Shown in pieces: positions 25,001 to 33,070 of a stretch of DNA of 64,000 nt. Below the pieces are notes generated by a model. It saw only the letters and a program-made list of their open reading frames with translations. It ran no database searches and was not told where the DNA came from. Positions within the stretch are counted from its first letter, which is position 1. Each line of letters begins with the position of its first letter. The position numbers were made by a program, and so were the translations under genes. This DNA is from Grimontia sedimenti (GTDB lineage: Bacteria; Pseudomonadota; Gammaproteobacteria; Enterobacterales; Vibrionaceae), in assembly GCF_011045095.1 (NCBI RefSeq), contig NZ_JAALDL010000008.1, positions 1-64,000 of the forward strand, given 5' to 3'.

Positions 25001-25652
25001 AGTTTTTTACGACACCAAGAATGAGAAGCCGATGAACGCGAATGAGGATGAGGTATCGGCACTATCAGAAAGCTATGAACCAGTAAAACGCACACCTGTG
25101 CATCATCTTGGTAAATCGCACCCGCCTTCACCGGGCGTGCATTTACACGAACGCGATGGTGTAAGTCACCTTGTGTTACGTGGTGAGCCTACTTCAGAGT
25201 TCTCAGCTGCGGTGGAAAGTGCATTAGGGCTGACGTTGCCAGTCTCACCTTGTACCTCTTCGGTGAACGATTCGCTGCAGCTCTGGTGGCAATCGCCAGA
25301 TGAGTGGCTGATCCTGAGCTTCGACCAAGATGCAGGTACCATCGAGAAGAAACTTCGGGAAGCGTTGTCAGGGCATTTCCAAATAACGGATGTCACTGGC
25401 GGGCAGACATTGTTGACACTGACTGGCTCTCACGCCAAAGACGTGCTGAAGAAATCTGTTTCCTACGATGTCGATGGCAGAAGCTTCATTACGGGTAAGT
25501 GCGTTGGCACATCTTTCGCCAAAGGGCAGGTGTTTATGCGCCATCACAGTGAAAACTGTTATGACCTGATTGTGCGCCGAAGTTTTGCTGACTACATCGC
25601 GCTTTGGATACAGCAATCGGCCGACGAATACGGGTTGGCGCTGGACTGCTAA
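22026..25652 (+). CDS. soxA: Sarcosine oxidase alpha subunit fused to gamma subunit
   Basis: 1208 residues, longer than the usual alpha subunit of about 965-1005. Residues 1-110 resemble the N-terminal ferredoxin-like region, 172-195 carry a dinucleotide motif ('EVLIVGGGAAGLVAARQF'), and an aminomethyltransferase-like (GcvT) folate domain occupies about 600-980. From about 1010 to the end ('TPVHHLGKSHPPSPGV' to 'ADEYGLALDC') the sequence looks like a gamma subunit (SoxG), normally a separate gene of about 200 residues. No separate soxG follows. The fusion keeps all four parts in three polypeptides. It overlaps soxD by 4 bp. Confidence 0.93.
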   Translation: MSQVNRLSEGGRIDRNSSFTFTFEGKVYQGHKGDTLASALLANGVKVVGRSFKYHRPRGILGAGAEEPNAILQLGSNEATSLPNQRATQTELYDGLTARVANAWPSLDKDFLSVVGKIGGAMMPAGFYYKTFMYPESLWPTYEKQIRKAAGLGEIPRANDPDQYDHMHQHCEVLIVGGGAAGLVAARQFLGLGQRVILVDEQSEFGGSLLHCREKINGNPATDWVAETLELLEADHNFMLLPRSTAFGYYDHNFVGVVERLTDHLGDDVNGVRQRIHHIRAEHVLLATGAIERPLVFGNNDLPGSMLASAVQIYLRRYAVAPGNELILMTTNDEAYDAAIEWHNSGKTVVAIVDTRTFSDGDRVKEAKALGITVMHGHAVTSLQGGSHVTGAEVAAIDRDGKSVTGAMKVLSCDTVATSGGWSPALHLSCHTGGRPTWRDDIAGFVPSNTVEGMDYAGAVNGEITLLDVIQDGAAKAKVIADALGAELAETTVPVVDTMQTDPAMAMYLVPYRLPVSRAPKQFVDFQNDVTAAGIELAVREGYESIEHIKRYTAMGFGTDQGKTGNINGMAIAANAMGKSIAETGTTIFRPMYTPVTFGALAGQHVGKLFDPARYTAMHEWHVKEGALFENVGQWKRPWYYPKNGETMDEALARECKATRESVGILDASTLGKIDIQGKDAREFLNRIYTNGWDKLAPGRCRYGLMCHEDGMVFDDGVTSCISDSHFIMTTTSGGAAGVLQWLEVWHQTEWPELEVYFTSVTDQWATMTISGPNCRNVLRQLVGDEDVSEEAMPFMSWKPMKVAGVDARVFRISFTGELSFEINVNANYGLYVWEQVMKAGEAYNITPYGTETMHILRAEKGFIIVGQDTDGSVTPQDLNMGWITGKQKTYSFLGRRSWSREDTSRTDRKQLVGLKCVESHKVIPEGAQAVDNPDQPVPMTMVGHVSSSYFSAVLGHSIAFGLIKDGLNRMGEYVYFPLANGKTLKAEICSSVFYDTKNEKPMNANEDEVSALSESYEPVKRTPVHHLGKSHPPSPGVHLHERDGVSHLVLRGEPTSEFSAAVESALGLTLPVSPCTSSVNDSLQLWWQSPDEWLILSFDQDAGTIEKKLREALSGHFQITDVTGGQTLLTLTGSHAKDVLKKSVSYDVDGRSFITGKCVGTSFAKGQVFMRHHSENCYDLIVRRSFADYIALWIQQSADEYGLALDC

Positions 25653-25665
25653 CTCAATACTCATT

Positions 25666-25692
25666 GCCCGCTTCATGCGGGCTTTGTTTTTC
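25666..25692 (+). terminator. Terminator after soxA
   Basis: GCCCGC (25666-25671) pairs with GCGGGC (25677-25682), loop TTCAT, followed by TTTGTTTTT. It closes the sox operon. Confidence 0.85.
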
Positions 25693-25752
25693 TTAGCCCC
25701 GCGACACTTTATTAATGTGTTTTAGTGATATTGTCGATAAAACAATAACGAG

Positions 25753-26529
25753 ATGGCGCGCTTGGATTTTATCACTGACCCTTTGTTTTACCTGATGGCT
25801 ATCCCTGCCGTGCTGATTTACGGCATCGGTAAAGGTGGGTTGGGTGGCGCTCTGGGTATCATCGCCGTTCCTTTAATGGCGCTGACGATAGCACCGACAC
25901 AGGCCGCGGCTATCTTGCTACCTATTCTTCTTGTGATGGACGTATTCGCCGTTCGTTATCACTACCGCAACGCTGATTATTCCGTGATCAAGAAGATGCT
26001 GCCGGGTGCGCTGGTGGGCATAGCACTTGCTGGCGTCTACATGCAAGCCGTTTCGCAGGCAGGGTTGAAGTTGACGATTGGGGTATTGTCGCTATGGTTC
26101 TGTGGTCAGTATTTACTGAGCCTGTTAGGAATGGCGAGACCCGCCAGAAGGCGAAATAACACCTTGGCAGCCACGCTTTGGGGCGGTGTGAGCGGATTTT
26201 CCAGCACCACCATCCACGCTGGCGGCGGTCCTGCGAGTATCTATCTTCTTCCTCTCAGACTCGAAAAAGTCACGCTGGTGGCTACCATGGCGGTATTCTT
26301 CGCTATGTTAAATGTGGTGAAACTTATTCCCTATGCAGCTCTTGGCGAGTTCGATGCCAACAACTTATCTACGGCATTGATACTCATGCCATTAGCACCA
26401 ATCGGGGTGGCGCTGGGCGTCAAGCTTCTGCACCGCGTTAGTCAGACACGAATTTACCAACTTTGCTATCTATTCCTTTTCCTGTCGGGCGTAAAGCTTT
26501 CGGTTGACGGGATTGACGGGCTTCTTTGA
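25753..26529 (+). CDS. TauE/SafE-family membrane permease
   Basis: 258 residues with about eight hydrophobic helices. The two family repeats are visible: 'GIGKGGLGGALGIIAVPLM' near the N-terminus and 'GGVSGFSSTTIHAGGGPAS' in the second half. Family members move anions such as sulfite, sulfoacetate or taurine-derived compounds; the substrate here is unknown. It lies downstream of sox after a terminator and abuts the convergent RpiR gene. Confidence 0.9.
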   Translation: MARLDFITDPLFYLMAIPAVLIYGIGKGGLGGALGIIAVPLMALTIAPTQAAAILLPILLVMDVFAVRYHYRNADYSVIKKMLPGALVGIALAGVYMQAVSQAGLKLTIGVLSLWFCGQYLLSLLGMARPARRRNNTLAATLWGGVSGFSSTTIHAGGGPASIYLLPLRLEKVTLVATMAVFFAMLNVVKLIPYAALGEFDANNLSTALILMPLAPIGVALGVKLLHRVSQTRIYQLCYLFLFLSGVKLSVDGIDGLL

Positions 26530-27360
26530 CTATTTCCTGCTTAGCCTGAATGCCAATGATACCGCTAGACTCTGAGCCAAACAGAGTGTCGCGGTTTGGG
26601 AGCGAAAGGAATCAACCTCCGCTTCTTTAATCACAAAGCAAGCGTCGCTATTTGCCGCAAGAGGGCTCACCTGACTGTCGGTAAAAATGATTTGTTTTGC
26701 TTTTTTTGTTGCGGCGAACTCGCAGAGATCAACCGTTTCTGGCGAGTAAGGGGAAAAGCTCGCACCAATCACCACGTCATTTTTGCCTACCAAGGCTAAC
26801 TGCTCAGCTGCCATGCTGCCGAATCCGTCGACAATCACAACGCGGCGTTCTAGATGACGAAGCGCATAACCCAGGTATGAGGCGATGCTGAAAGCACGAC
26901 GCATCGCTACGATGTATATGGTTTCCGCGTTTTCTAATAGATCGACAGCTGCATCCAACTGCTCGGGGGCGACTGCATTGGAGAGCTCCTGAAGCGCGAC
27001 GGTATTGGCGTGGCTAAACTGCTGCAGAATATCAGAAGGCGTTTCCAGCTCTCTTTCTTCACCTTGGGCGTTTTGCAGAAGGCGGGCGCGTTCGGTATAG
27101 CTGCTGGTTTCCTCTACGAGGTTTTTGCGGAACAGTTGCTTCATTTCGTTGAAGCCGCTGAATTCAAATGCATTGGCAAAGCGGATCAGTGTCGAAGGCG
27201 GCACATTCGCGTGAGTGGCAATGACGGCTACCGTGTCGAAGGCAATGCTGTTGGGGTTATCCAACACATAGTGAGCTACCTGCTGAAGCCGTTTACTCAG
27301 GTCGTGATAGCGGTGACGGATTTGTTGTTGTAATTCAGCGAGGTGAGTTGCAGTTGCCAT
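26530..27360 (-). CDS. MurR/RpiR-family transcriptional regulator
   Basis: 276 residues. The N-terminal helix-turn-helix covers about 1-80 ('NSIAFDTVAVIATHANVPPS', then 'TLIRFANAFEFSGFNEMKQL'), and a SIS sugar-isomerase-like domain covers about 125-260 ('AETIYIVAMRRAFSIASYLG', 'NDVVIGASFSPYSPETVDL'). Such regulators sense phosphosugars or amino-compound metabolites. Its position at the end of the sox-tauE stretch suggests control of that stretch. The stop codon directly abuts the tauE-like gene. Confidence 0.92.
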   Translation of the reverse strand: MATATHLAELQQQIRHRYHDLSKRLQQVAHYVLDNPNSIAFDTVAVIATHANVPPSTLIRFANAFEFSGFNEMKQLFRKNLVEETSSYTERARLLQNAQGEERELETPSDILQQFSHANTVALQELSNAVAPEQLDAAVDLLENAETIYIVAMRRAFSIASYLGYALRHLERRVVIVDGFGSMAAEQLALVGKNDVVIGASFSPYSPETVDLCEFAATKKAKQIIFTDSQVSPLAANSDACFVIKEAEVDSFRSQTATLCLAQSLAVSLAFRLSRK

Positions 27361-27465
27361 AGCGATCCCTGATTTAGCACGTCTATGGCAAGTGTAATGT
27401 TTCGTTAGAGAATAAGAAATGGAATTTTTATTCCAATCCTTTTTCTAATAGTAAGTGCAGGCGGC

Positions 27466-27711
27466 TTAGCTGAACGTGATTTCACAGAAGTGAGGGTTAT
27501 CAACTAAGGCCTTCATCGAGGTTACATTGTCGAGCACAACCAACACTTCTTCACCATCGACATCCAGCACCATACATTCCTCTTTCTGGATATTTCGCGC
27601 GGTATCTTTGGCAATGCCTTCGTTAACGCCACCATCCTTCATCTTTAGTCTCACTGGGTAGTGATACAAACAGGCGATTTCAACATAGTCATACTCGGCA
27701 CATTTGATCAT
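27466..27711 (-). CDS. Rho-binding antiterminator (Rof/YaeO family)
   Basis: 81 residues. 'CAEYDYVEIACLYHYPVRL' at the N-terminus and 'EEVLVVLDNVTSMKAL' near the end match the Rof family, whose proteins bind the Rho hexamer and reduce termination. A strong GGAGG site lies 10 bases before the ATG. It is a single gene just downstream of the Tad operon terminator. Confidence 0.82.
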   Translation of the reverse strand: MIKCAEYDYVEIACLYHYPVRLKMKDGGVNEGIAKDTARNIQKEECMVLDVDGEEVLVVLDNVTSMKALVDNPHFCEITFS

Positions 27712-27760
27712 GAGTGTTTACCTCCAAGGGTATCCTTTACTATTAGTTTACCCTATGAGC

Positions 27761-27784
27761 AAAAACCCGCTAATCATAGCGGGT
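27761..27784 (-). terminator. Terminator of the Tad pilus operon
   Basis: ACCCGCTA (27765-27772) pairs with TAGCGGGT (27777-27784). On the minus strand the stem is followed by a T run (the A run at 27761-27765), so it stops transcription coming from the ompA-like gene. Confidence 0.85.
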
Positions 27785-27787
27785 CAA

Positions 27788-27806
27788 TATACTCAAACGA
27801 CCTGAA
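27788..27806. repeat. Partial copy of the palindromic-repeat end motif
   Basis: TATACTCAAACGACCTGAA matches the end motif of the 264-bp element at 14271 (ATACCCAAACAACCTGAAG) with few changes. It lies between the terminator and the stop of the ompA-like gene, so it may be a remnant of the same repeat family. Confidence 0.5.
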
Positions 27807-27810
27807 ACAC

Positions 27811-28485
27811 TTATTTTGTGGCTTCGGGTGAAACAGGTAAAGGCACTGCAACCACCTCTACACGACGGTTCTCGGTTCTGCCTGCTGCTGTTTTGTTGCT
27901 TTGTACGGGCTTGGTTTCCCCTGCAGAGACCGTTTTGAGTTGCTTCTTGTCTCCGCCAGCACTAACCAAGTAGCCTTTGACTGACTCTGCGCGTTTCAGA
28001 CCCAAGGTCAGGTTATAAGCGTGCGAACCTACGCTGTCGGTATGACCTGTAATGGAGAGTGGTGTTGATGAGGTTTTAATGGAATCCACAACCCCTGCAA
28101 GGATCTTCTTTCCGGTAGGGGTCAGGGAAGACTTATCAAACCCGAAGTGTACTTTAGCGATTAATCCGCTCTTACCTTGTTGAACTTTAGGTGTCTCACG
28201 CACCAAGAGCTCCGCACATTCTTTATTGAGGCCAGCGTTGAGCAGGGCGTTGATGAAGATTGGGGTGGTTGGAAAAGCGTTGGTTTGGCGTTCAAGTTGT
28301 AGGTAATGCGCCTTATGAAAAAAGACATCAGTCGATTGCCCCACATCTATTTTGAACCTGACCTCTGTTTGCTTGTCTGAACAAATGTCCTCAAACACTG
28401 TTGCCGAAATGTTAGATGCTAGAGTCGGCATCGCCACGCTGCTCAATGCAATAAAAAGCGCAGGAAGGGTAAAGGTGGCTTTCAT
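27811..28485 (-). CDS. OmpA-family protein at the end of the Tad operon
   Basis: 224 residues from the ATG at 28485, which has GGAG seven bases upstream and lies 10 bp after the tadG stop. A signal peptide ('LPALFIALSSVAMPTLA') is followed by an unknown N-terminal part and a C-terminal OmpA-like peptidoglycan-binding domain (about 115-215; 'HFGFDKSSLT', 'ITGHTDSVGSHAYNLTLG', 'RTENRRVEVV'). It probably anchors the pilus machinery to peptidoglycan in the periplasm. Such genes accompany some Vibrio tad loci. Confidence 0.88.
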   Translation of the reverse strand: MKATFTLPALFIALSSVAMPTLASNISATVFEDICSDKQTEVRFKIDVGQSTDVFFHKAHYLQLERQTNAFPTTPIFINALLNAGLNKECAELLVRETPKVQQGKSGLIAKVHFGFDKSSLTPTGKKILAGVVDSIKTSSTPLSITGHTDSVGSHAYNLTLGLKRAESVKGYLVSAGGDKKQLKTVSAGETKPVQSNKTAAGRTENRRVEVVAVPLPVSPEATK

Positions 28486-28495
28486 AAATACTCCG

Positions 28496-29821
28496 TTATT
28501 CATCGTAGTGGCGATAGTAAAGGTGACCGACTTCCTCACTGATCAACTCAAGGACAGTGTCAAAGATTTCCTGATAAGAATCGGCAGACTGAATATTGTC
28601 TTCGCCAGCGCATATTTTTAGTCCGGGATTGGTTTCTAGGTCATAGTCAAAACCAATGACGAAAATTTTGGCTTCAACGTCTCGCCCGTTAATCGTTTTG
28701 GCTTCAAGATCTCTGATGATGTCGTTGCAAAGGCCTTGTTCATATAATCGAAGAGCAGCGTAGCCCGGATAGCGGTTATCGTTTGAGTTTTCATCGTTTG
28801 CTGAGTCAATACCATCAGAAAGCACGATAATTAACTTTCGAACATTCTCGCCTTCATTGACGATTTTCGCTGCATCGATCAAACCTTCATAAGATGCAGT
28901 ACCATAATCTGGATAAAAACTGGAAATAGTTGAACGGAACTGTCTGAAGTTGTCGGTTAAATCGAGCGTGTAAAAATAAGAGTCGTCGCCACTATATCTG
29001 CCGTTAATGCGAGTATAGCGATTGTTCAAAGGATCCGATGCGGTAGCCGAATAGTTAATATTGGGAATGTTTCGCCACCATTCCCACGTCAAACTGGCTG
29101 AATTGTAGTTATAATCGACGTTGCTGTAATAGCGGCTACCATTGTTTGGATACATGTTGTAACCAATGAATGCTGCACGGTTTTTAAGCTTGGAACCATT
29201 GAGCTCTTGCTCGGTTTTTTCATTGAAAGTTTCCAGCTTTTGGGTGATGTCTGAAATGACGTCAATAACACCCCGATACTTCAACTTCCCATTCCATGAT
29301 TCCTGCATTGACCCCGAAAAATCGGCAACAAAAGCAACATCAATGGTATATCCCTGATATTTTCGAGCTACGGCCTTACCGCCCATTTCCTGAACTTCTT
29401 CGTAACCCAAGTTGTAGTCGTCTTGTGGGTACCAAGAATCGAAATCAGCATTAATGACAACTTTGTATTCGGTAAATACCAAGCCTTCTTCATCATAAAT
29501 ACCGGGCTTTCCGCAATCATTACCGTAAATTTCGTCACAACTTTTTCGGACGATAGCAATATCTGATTGCTCAATTTCGCCATCTGGAACAAAAACGTTC
29601 GTTACTTTTTGAGCAAGCTCTTTGTTTTCGCTCTCGACTGTAGATGCATTCGCGGCAACGGCCAATGAAGCCATTTCAACTGCGTCGCCAAGTCTTGCGT
29701 GTGTTTGCAAATAGCGCGTTGATTCAACAGCAACAACAAAAATGCTGAAGAACAAAGGATACATAATCACAAAAATAATGGTGGCTATGCCTTGTTGTTT
29801 TTTGGGTGAACGAAAATTCAT
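28496..29821 (-). CDS. tadG: TadG, pilus-associated protein with von Willebrand A domain
   Basis: 441 residues. The N-terminus 'KKQQGIATIIFVIMYPLFF' is a TadE/F/G-type hydrophobic leader. A vWA domain follows, with the metal-binding DxSxS motif at D167 ('VADFSGSMQ') and a later 'LSDGID' strand. Proteins of this type may form a minor pilus or adhesion component. The region between the two motifs is rich in Tyr and Asn. It ends the core tad order and is followed by the ompA-like gene. Confidence 0.9.
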   Translation of the reverse strand: MNFRSPKKQQGIATIIFVIMYPLFFSIFVVAVESTRYLQTHARLGDAVEMASLAVAANASTVESENKELAQKVTNVFVPDGEIEQSDIAIVRKSCDEIYGNDCGKPGIYDEEGLVFTEYKVVINADFDSWYPQDDYNLGYEEVQEMGGKAVARKYQGYTIDVAFVADFSGSMQESWNGKLKYRGVIDVISDITQKLETFNEKTEQELNGSKLKNRAAFIGYNMYPNNGSRYYSNVDYNYNSASLTWEWWRNIPNINYSATASDPLNNRYTRINGRYSGDDSYFYTLDLTDNFRQFRSTISSFYPDYGTASYEGLIDAAKIVNEGENVRKLIIVLSDGIDSANDENSNDNRYPGYAALRLYEQGLCNDIIRDLEAKTINGRDVEAKIFVIGFDYDLETNPGLKICAGEDNIQSADSYQEIFDTVLELISEEVGHLYYRHYDE

Positions 29822-29830
29822 CTTCTTTCC

Positions 29831-30385
29831 CTAGCGACCAAATGACATTGAGATTGAGCGGACTCGTTCGAAGTTTTCACCAACGATGTCGCCATACCAG
29901 TTCTTCGAGCGATAGCAAATAGTGACTTGGTAAAGCGTAAGTTTGTTGTCGAACTGGGTGATAGGAGCCATATCTATCATGTTGGATAGAACGGTGTCTG
30001 GCTGACATGCATATTGACCGAGGCTAAAGCGGTGAACATTAACAACGGGACTGATTGGCTGCTTATTGTCATCGAATTGTTGTTGTTCGATATAAAGGCC
30101 TAATCGCGATGCTTCGAAATCGCCAATAGTATCTTTGAGAGACCTTGATACCAGGTCCAAGCCTTTTGTTGCTTCGGCATAGGTGATCGTCTCATCGCCG
30201 TCAAAGAGTTCAGTGCGCTCTTTGATAAGGCTGACGAGCGAATAGGAAAGCCTATCCAGTTTTCCTTTGATGGATTGCTTGACGACTACATCCATAGTGA
30301 AAACCAAAACGAGGCTAAAACCAATCAATACCAAGACAAGTTCTATGGTGAATACGCCGCGTTGTTTATTGGCTAAATTGGTCAC
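29831..30385 (-). CDS. tadF: TadF, minor pseudopilin
   Basis: 184 residues from a GTG at 30385, which has AGGAG seven bases upstream; an ATG at 30415 lies deeper inside tadE without such a site. 'NKQRGVFTIELVLVLIGFSL' gives the prepilin-like leader (cleavage expected after RG) and hydrophobic helix. TadF is processed by TadV and is needed for Flp pilus assembly. The gene overlaps tadE by 20 bp. Confidence 0.85.
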   Translation of the reverse strand: MTNLANKQRGVFTIELVLVLIGFSLVLVFTMDVVVKQSIKGKLDRLSYSLVSLIKERTELFDGDETITYAEATKGLDLVSRSLKDTIGDFEASRLGLYIEQQQFDDNKQPISPVVNVHRFSLGQYACQPDTVLSNMIDMAPITQFDNKLTLYQVTICYRSKNWYGDIVGENFERVRSISMSFGR

Positions 30386-30842
30386 GTTCAAACTCCTGAA
30401 TGCCAAATACTTCACGGGCTAAAGTAATATTCTGTAAGCCGCCTACCCAATTGAAAACTGACGAGTAGTCATAGCTCACTCTATAGAGCGCAATGGGGTT
30501 GTCCTCTCGCTCTTCACTTCCTTGACTGTTAGGGGAAGTGGCGTCGTTATAAGACTCGTAATAACGTACCGATATATTGAATTTATTGCGGTCTAGAAAT
30601 CGAGCCCAAGTGCTATCGTTGTCATTGATCGTGCGCATGAATACATCGGTGTAGTCACTGTTTGCGGATGTTCTGGCATTGCGTGATGACTCAGCAATGG
30701 CATAGTCGACGGCGGATGAAATGAATCCCATGATGCACAACTCCACCCAAAATATCAGAACATAAAATAGGGCCATGAATCCAAGAACGAATTCGATGGC
30801 AACAACTCCACGTTGTTTGTTCATCTTATTTTTATTTTGCAT
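30366..30842 (-). CDS. tadE: TadE, minor pseudopilin
   Basis: 158 residues. 'MNKQRGVVAIEFVLGFMALF' carries the prepilin processing site before a hydrophobic helix, with the Glu at position 5 of the mature form as in pilins. The rest is a small periplasmic domain. It sits 10 bp after tadD and overlaps tadF. Confidence 0.9.
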   Translation of the reverse strand: MQNKNKMNKQRGVVAIEFVLGFMALFYVLIFWVELCIMGFISSAVDYAIAESSRNARTSANSDYTDVFMRTINDNDSTWARFLDRNKFNISVRYYESYNDATSPNSQGSEEREDNPIALYRVSYDYSSVFNWVGGLQNITLAREVFGIQEFERDQFSQ

Positions 30843-30852
30843 TTCCGTATCT

Positions 30853-32198
30853 CTAAGCCTTCCATCGAATGAAAAGTTTGTTTCCTTTAACTTGAACCTC
30901 AGGCTTGCCCTGTTTTTCGTCCCTCATTTCAAGCACGATACGTACAAAGTTTTCATGTTCCCCCAGAACCAATTTTTTAGCGGGACCTTCTTTGTAATAG
31001 AGACGCCGCTTGGTGGTGAAATCTTTTGCGCCCTCAATGTCAAACACCCACTTTTTGCGTTTCTCCAAATACTCGGTATTGATTTTTCCCAGTGGAAAAT
31101 CAGATGTTGCTATGTATTCTTCACCTTCAGTGGTTGATTTATATTCGACATGAGTCACCAAGCGACGCGATTTAGCGAGCTGACGTTTTTTCTTGGTTTC
31201 AGCTAGCCGTTTCGCTTGTTTTTCTTCTTCAATCGCTCGCTGAGCGCTCTTGGCTTTTGCTTGCTCCATTTTTATTCGGAGTTTTGCTAGTTGGTCATTT
31301 GAGCCCGTCGCTGTATTTGGTCCTGGTTGGGCTGAGCTTGTTACAATGTTCGGCTGAACCTTTGGCTTACTTTCCACGTTGCCCTTTGTCACAACATCTG
31401 GTTGTTTTGTCTTTACTGGTTCATGCAGCTTGTCTTGTTTAGCCAATGGCACTGAAGCGGATTTCTCAACATATGTGAGCTTATTTGTGTTGAGAGTTGT
31501 GGCCCGAAGTCCCGTAAACTTCTCGGCGAGATAGGTATCATTTTCGCTGTTTGCCAGTAATTGACTGAATGCGCGTGTTTTGCCAGCTTTAGCATAAGCG
31601 AGAAGGAGGTTGGCTTTGGCCTTATCATCGGCTCTACCTGCCTGAACAAGTGGGGCGAGAATATCAATAGCTTCGTCGTAGTCACCTTTCAAAAGCGCCA
31701 TCATCGCTAAATTGTTTTTTACTGCGGCATCGTTGTAGTGATTTTTCCTTGCGGTTTCAAAGGCCGTGGTGGCATCGGCAAATTTTCCTTGCTCAGCCAG
31801 AATCAACCCTCTGAGGTTGTGTGCTTCACCTAAACCTTTTTCCTTTCGAATTGCGGTATTCGCATGTTGTTCAGCTAACGTCAATTTGCCTTGGTCGAGA
31901 AAAACGTTTGCACGAAGAAGGGCGAGTTCTGCGCTATCCAGCTCCCTGGGAGATATTTGGGATAGTTGGAACATGGCAGCTTCTGCATCTCCCAACTTGT
32001 AATGTGCTGATGCGAGCTTGAATCTCGTGGTGGCAGATGGTTCTTCTTGCAGCTGCCTTTCGTAGCGTTTTACAAGAGCAGCATAGTTTCCTGAGTTAAT
32101 GAGGATGTCTTCACCGTTATCTTTCACGTACTGAGATGGTGAAGAAGAGGTACAACCTATTAATAGGGTTGCTGCAAAAAATAAGCGAAGATTTTCAT
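30853..32198 (-). CDS. tadD: TadD, TPR lipoprotein; N-terminus out of frame by one base
   Basis: From 32127 down, 424 residues are in frame: TPR repeats (about 40-190), then a charged linker and a C-terminal AMIN-like beta domain. No start with a ribosome site exists there. The ATG at 32198 overlaps the tadC stop (TAATG) and begins a lipoprotein signal that reaches lipobox LLIGC only if the T tract (A6 on the plus strand, 32176-32181) is counted as seven. As written it stops after 12 codons. TadD is an outer-membrane pilotin-like lipoprotein, so the lipobox is expected. Frameshift, slippage or sequence error are all possible. Confidence 0.82.
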
Positions 32199-33070
32199 TA
32201 ACCTAACATCCTCATAACTCCTGGTGCGGTAATCAAAATCACGATTGGCATCATGATGAAAATGATCAAAGGAACAGACATTTTTGAAGCTAGCTTGCCG
32301 GCTTTTTCCTCCAGAGAGAGCAATTGAATTTCACGTATGTCTCTCGCCAACGTTGAAAGAACACCGTAAATTGAGGTTCCGTGCTGCATGCTTTGAGAAA
32401 GTGTCATCACGAAGCTGCGCATTTCAGGAGCAGGGATCCGCTCATGCAGTTCTCTCAAAGCTTTTTCAAGACCGACAGTTTGAGACCTATCTCTCAGGCG
32501 TTTGAGCATATAGGCCATATCTCTATCAAATGCAGCCATTTCAGATGTGAGATAAAACAAGGTTGTTTCGATAGTCATGCCTGTTTGTACACAAACGCCC
32601 ATTAGATCGAGAAGGTAGGGTAGTTTTCGGGTTAGTTTGGATGCTAAAGCTCGGCGACGCATGTCCAGATAAATATCAGGAGCGATAACAACTGCTACGA
32701 CGAGTAGACTCAACCACATCACCTTTGAAGTGACTGATTCACTGAGAGGTGTGTCGCCCGAAAACAAAATAATCAGGGTGCCTACAGCACAGACCGTGTA
32801 CTTGATAAGGAAGTAGTAAGGCGCGAGGGAGGTATTGTAAAAACCCGCACCGATAAACTTCTCTTCAATTTCTCGGTTTGTACCTGCAAGAAAGCTAGCT
32901 GTAAAACTGGCTATCTCAGACATCGCCGATTTTTGGGTAGATGCGGTCGGAGCGTCGAGTGTCTGGCGTATGCGGTAGCGGCGAAAAAACGAAACATAAA
33001 TCCCGGTAAGAATCACTGCCGCACCAACGGATATCAGCAAGGTGTAGAAAACTATCTGTACACCAGTCAT
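32198..33070 (-). CDS. tadC: TadC, inner-membrane platform protein
   Basis: 290 residues. It has a type II secretion F domain with 'RKLPYLLDLMGVCVQTGMTI' and 'PAPEMRSFVMTLSQSMQHG', a helix pair at the N-terminus and a C-terminal helix ('VPLIIFIMMPIVILITAPG'). It pairs with TadB as the platform through which Flp pilin is assembled. Start and stop both overlap their neighbours by one base (TAATG). Confidence 0.93.
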   Translation of the reverse strand: MTGVQIVFYTLLISVGAAVILTGIYVSFFRRYRIRQTLDAPTASTQKSAMSEIASFTASFLAGTNREIEEKFIGAGFYNTSLAPYYFLIKYTVCAVGTLIILFSGDTPLSESVTSKVMWLSLLVVAVVIAPDIYLDMRRRALASKLTRKLPYLLDLMGVCVQTGMTIETTLFYLTSEMAAFDRDMAYMLKRLRDRSQTVGLEKALRELHERIPAPEMRSFVMTLSQSMQHGTSIYGVLSTLARDIREIQLLSLEEKAGKLASKMSVPLIIFIMMPIVILITAPGVMRMLG

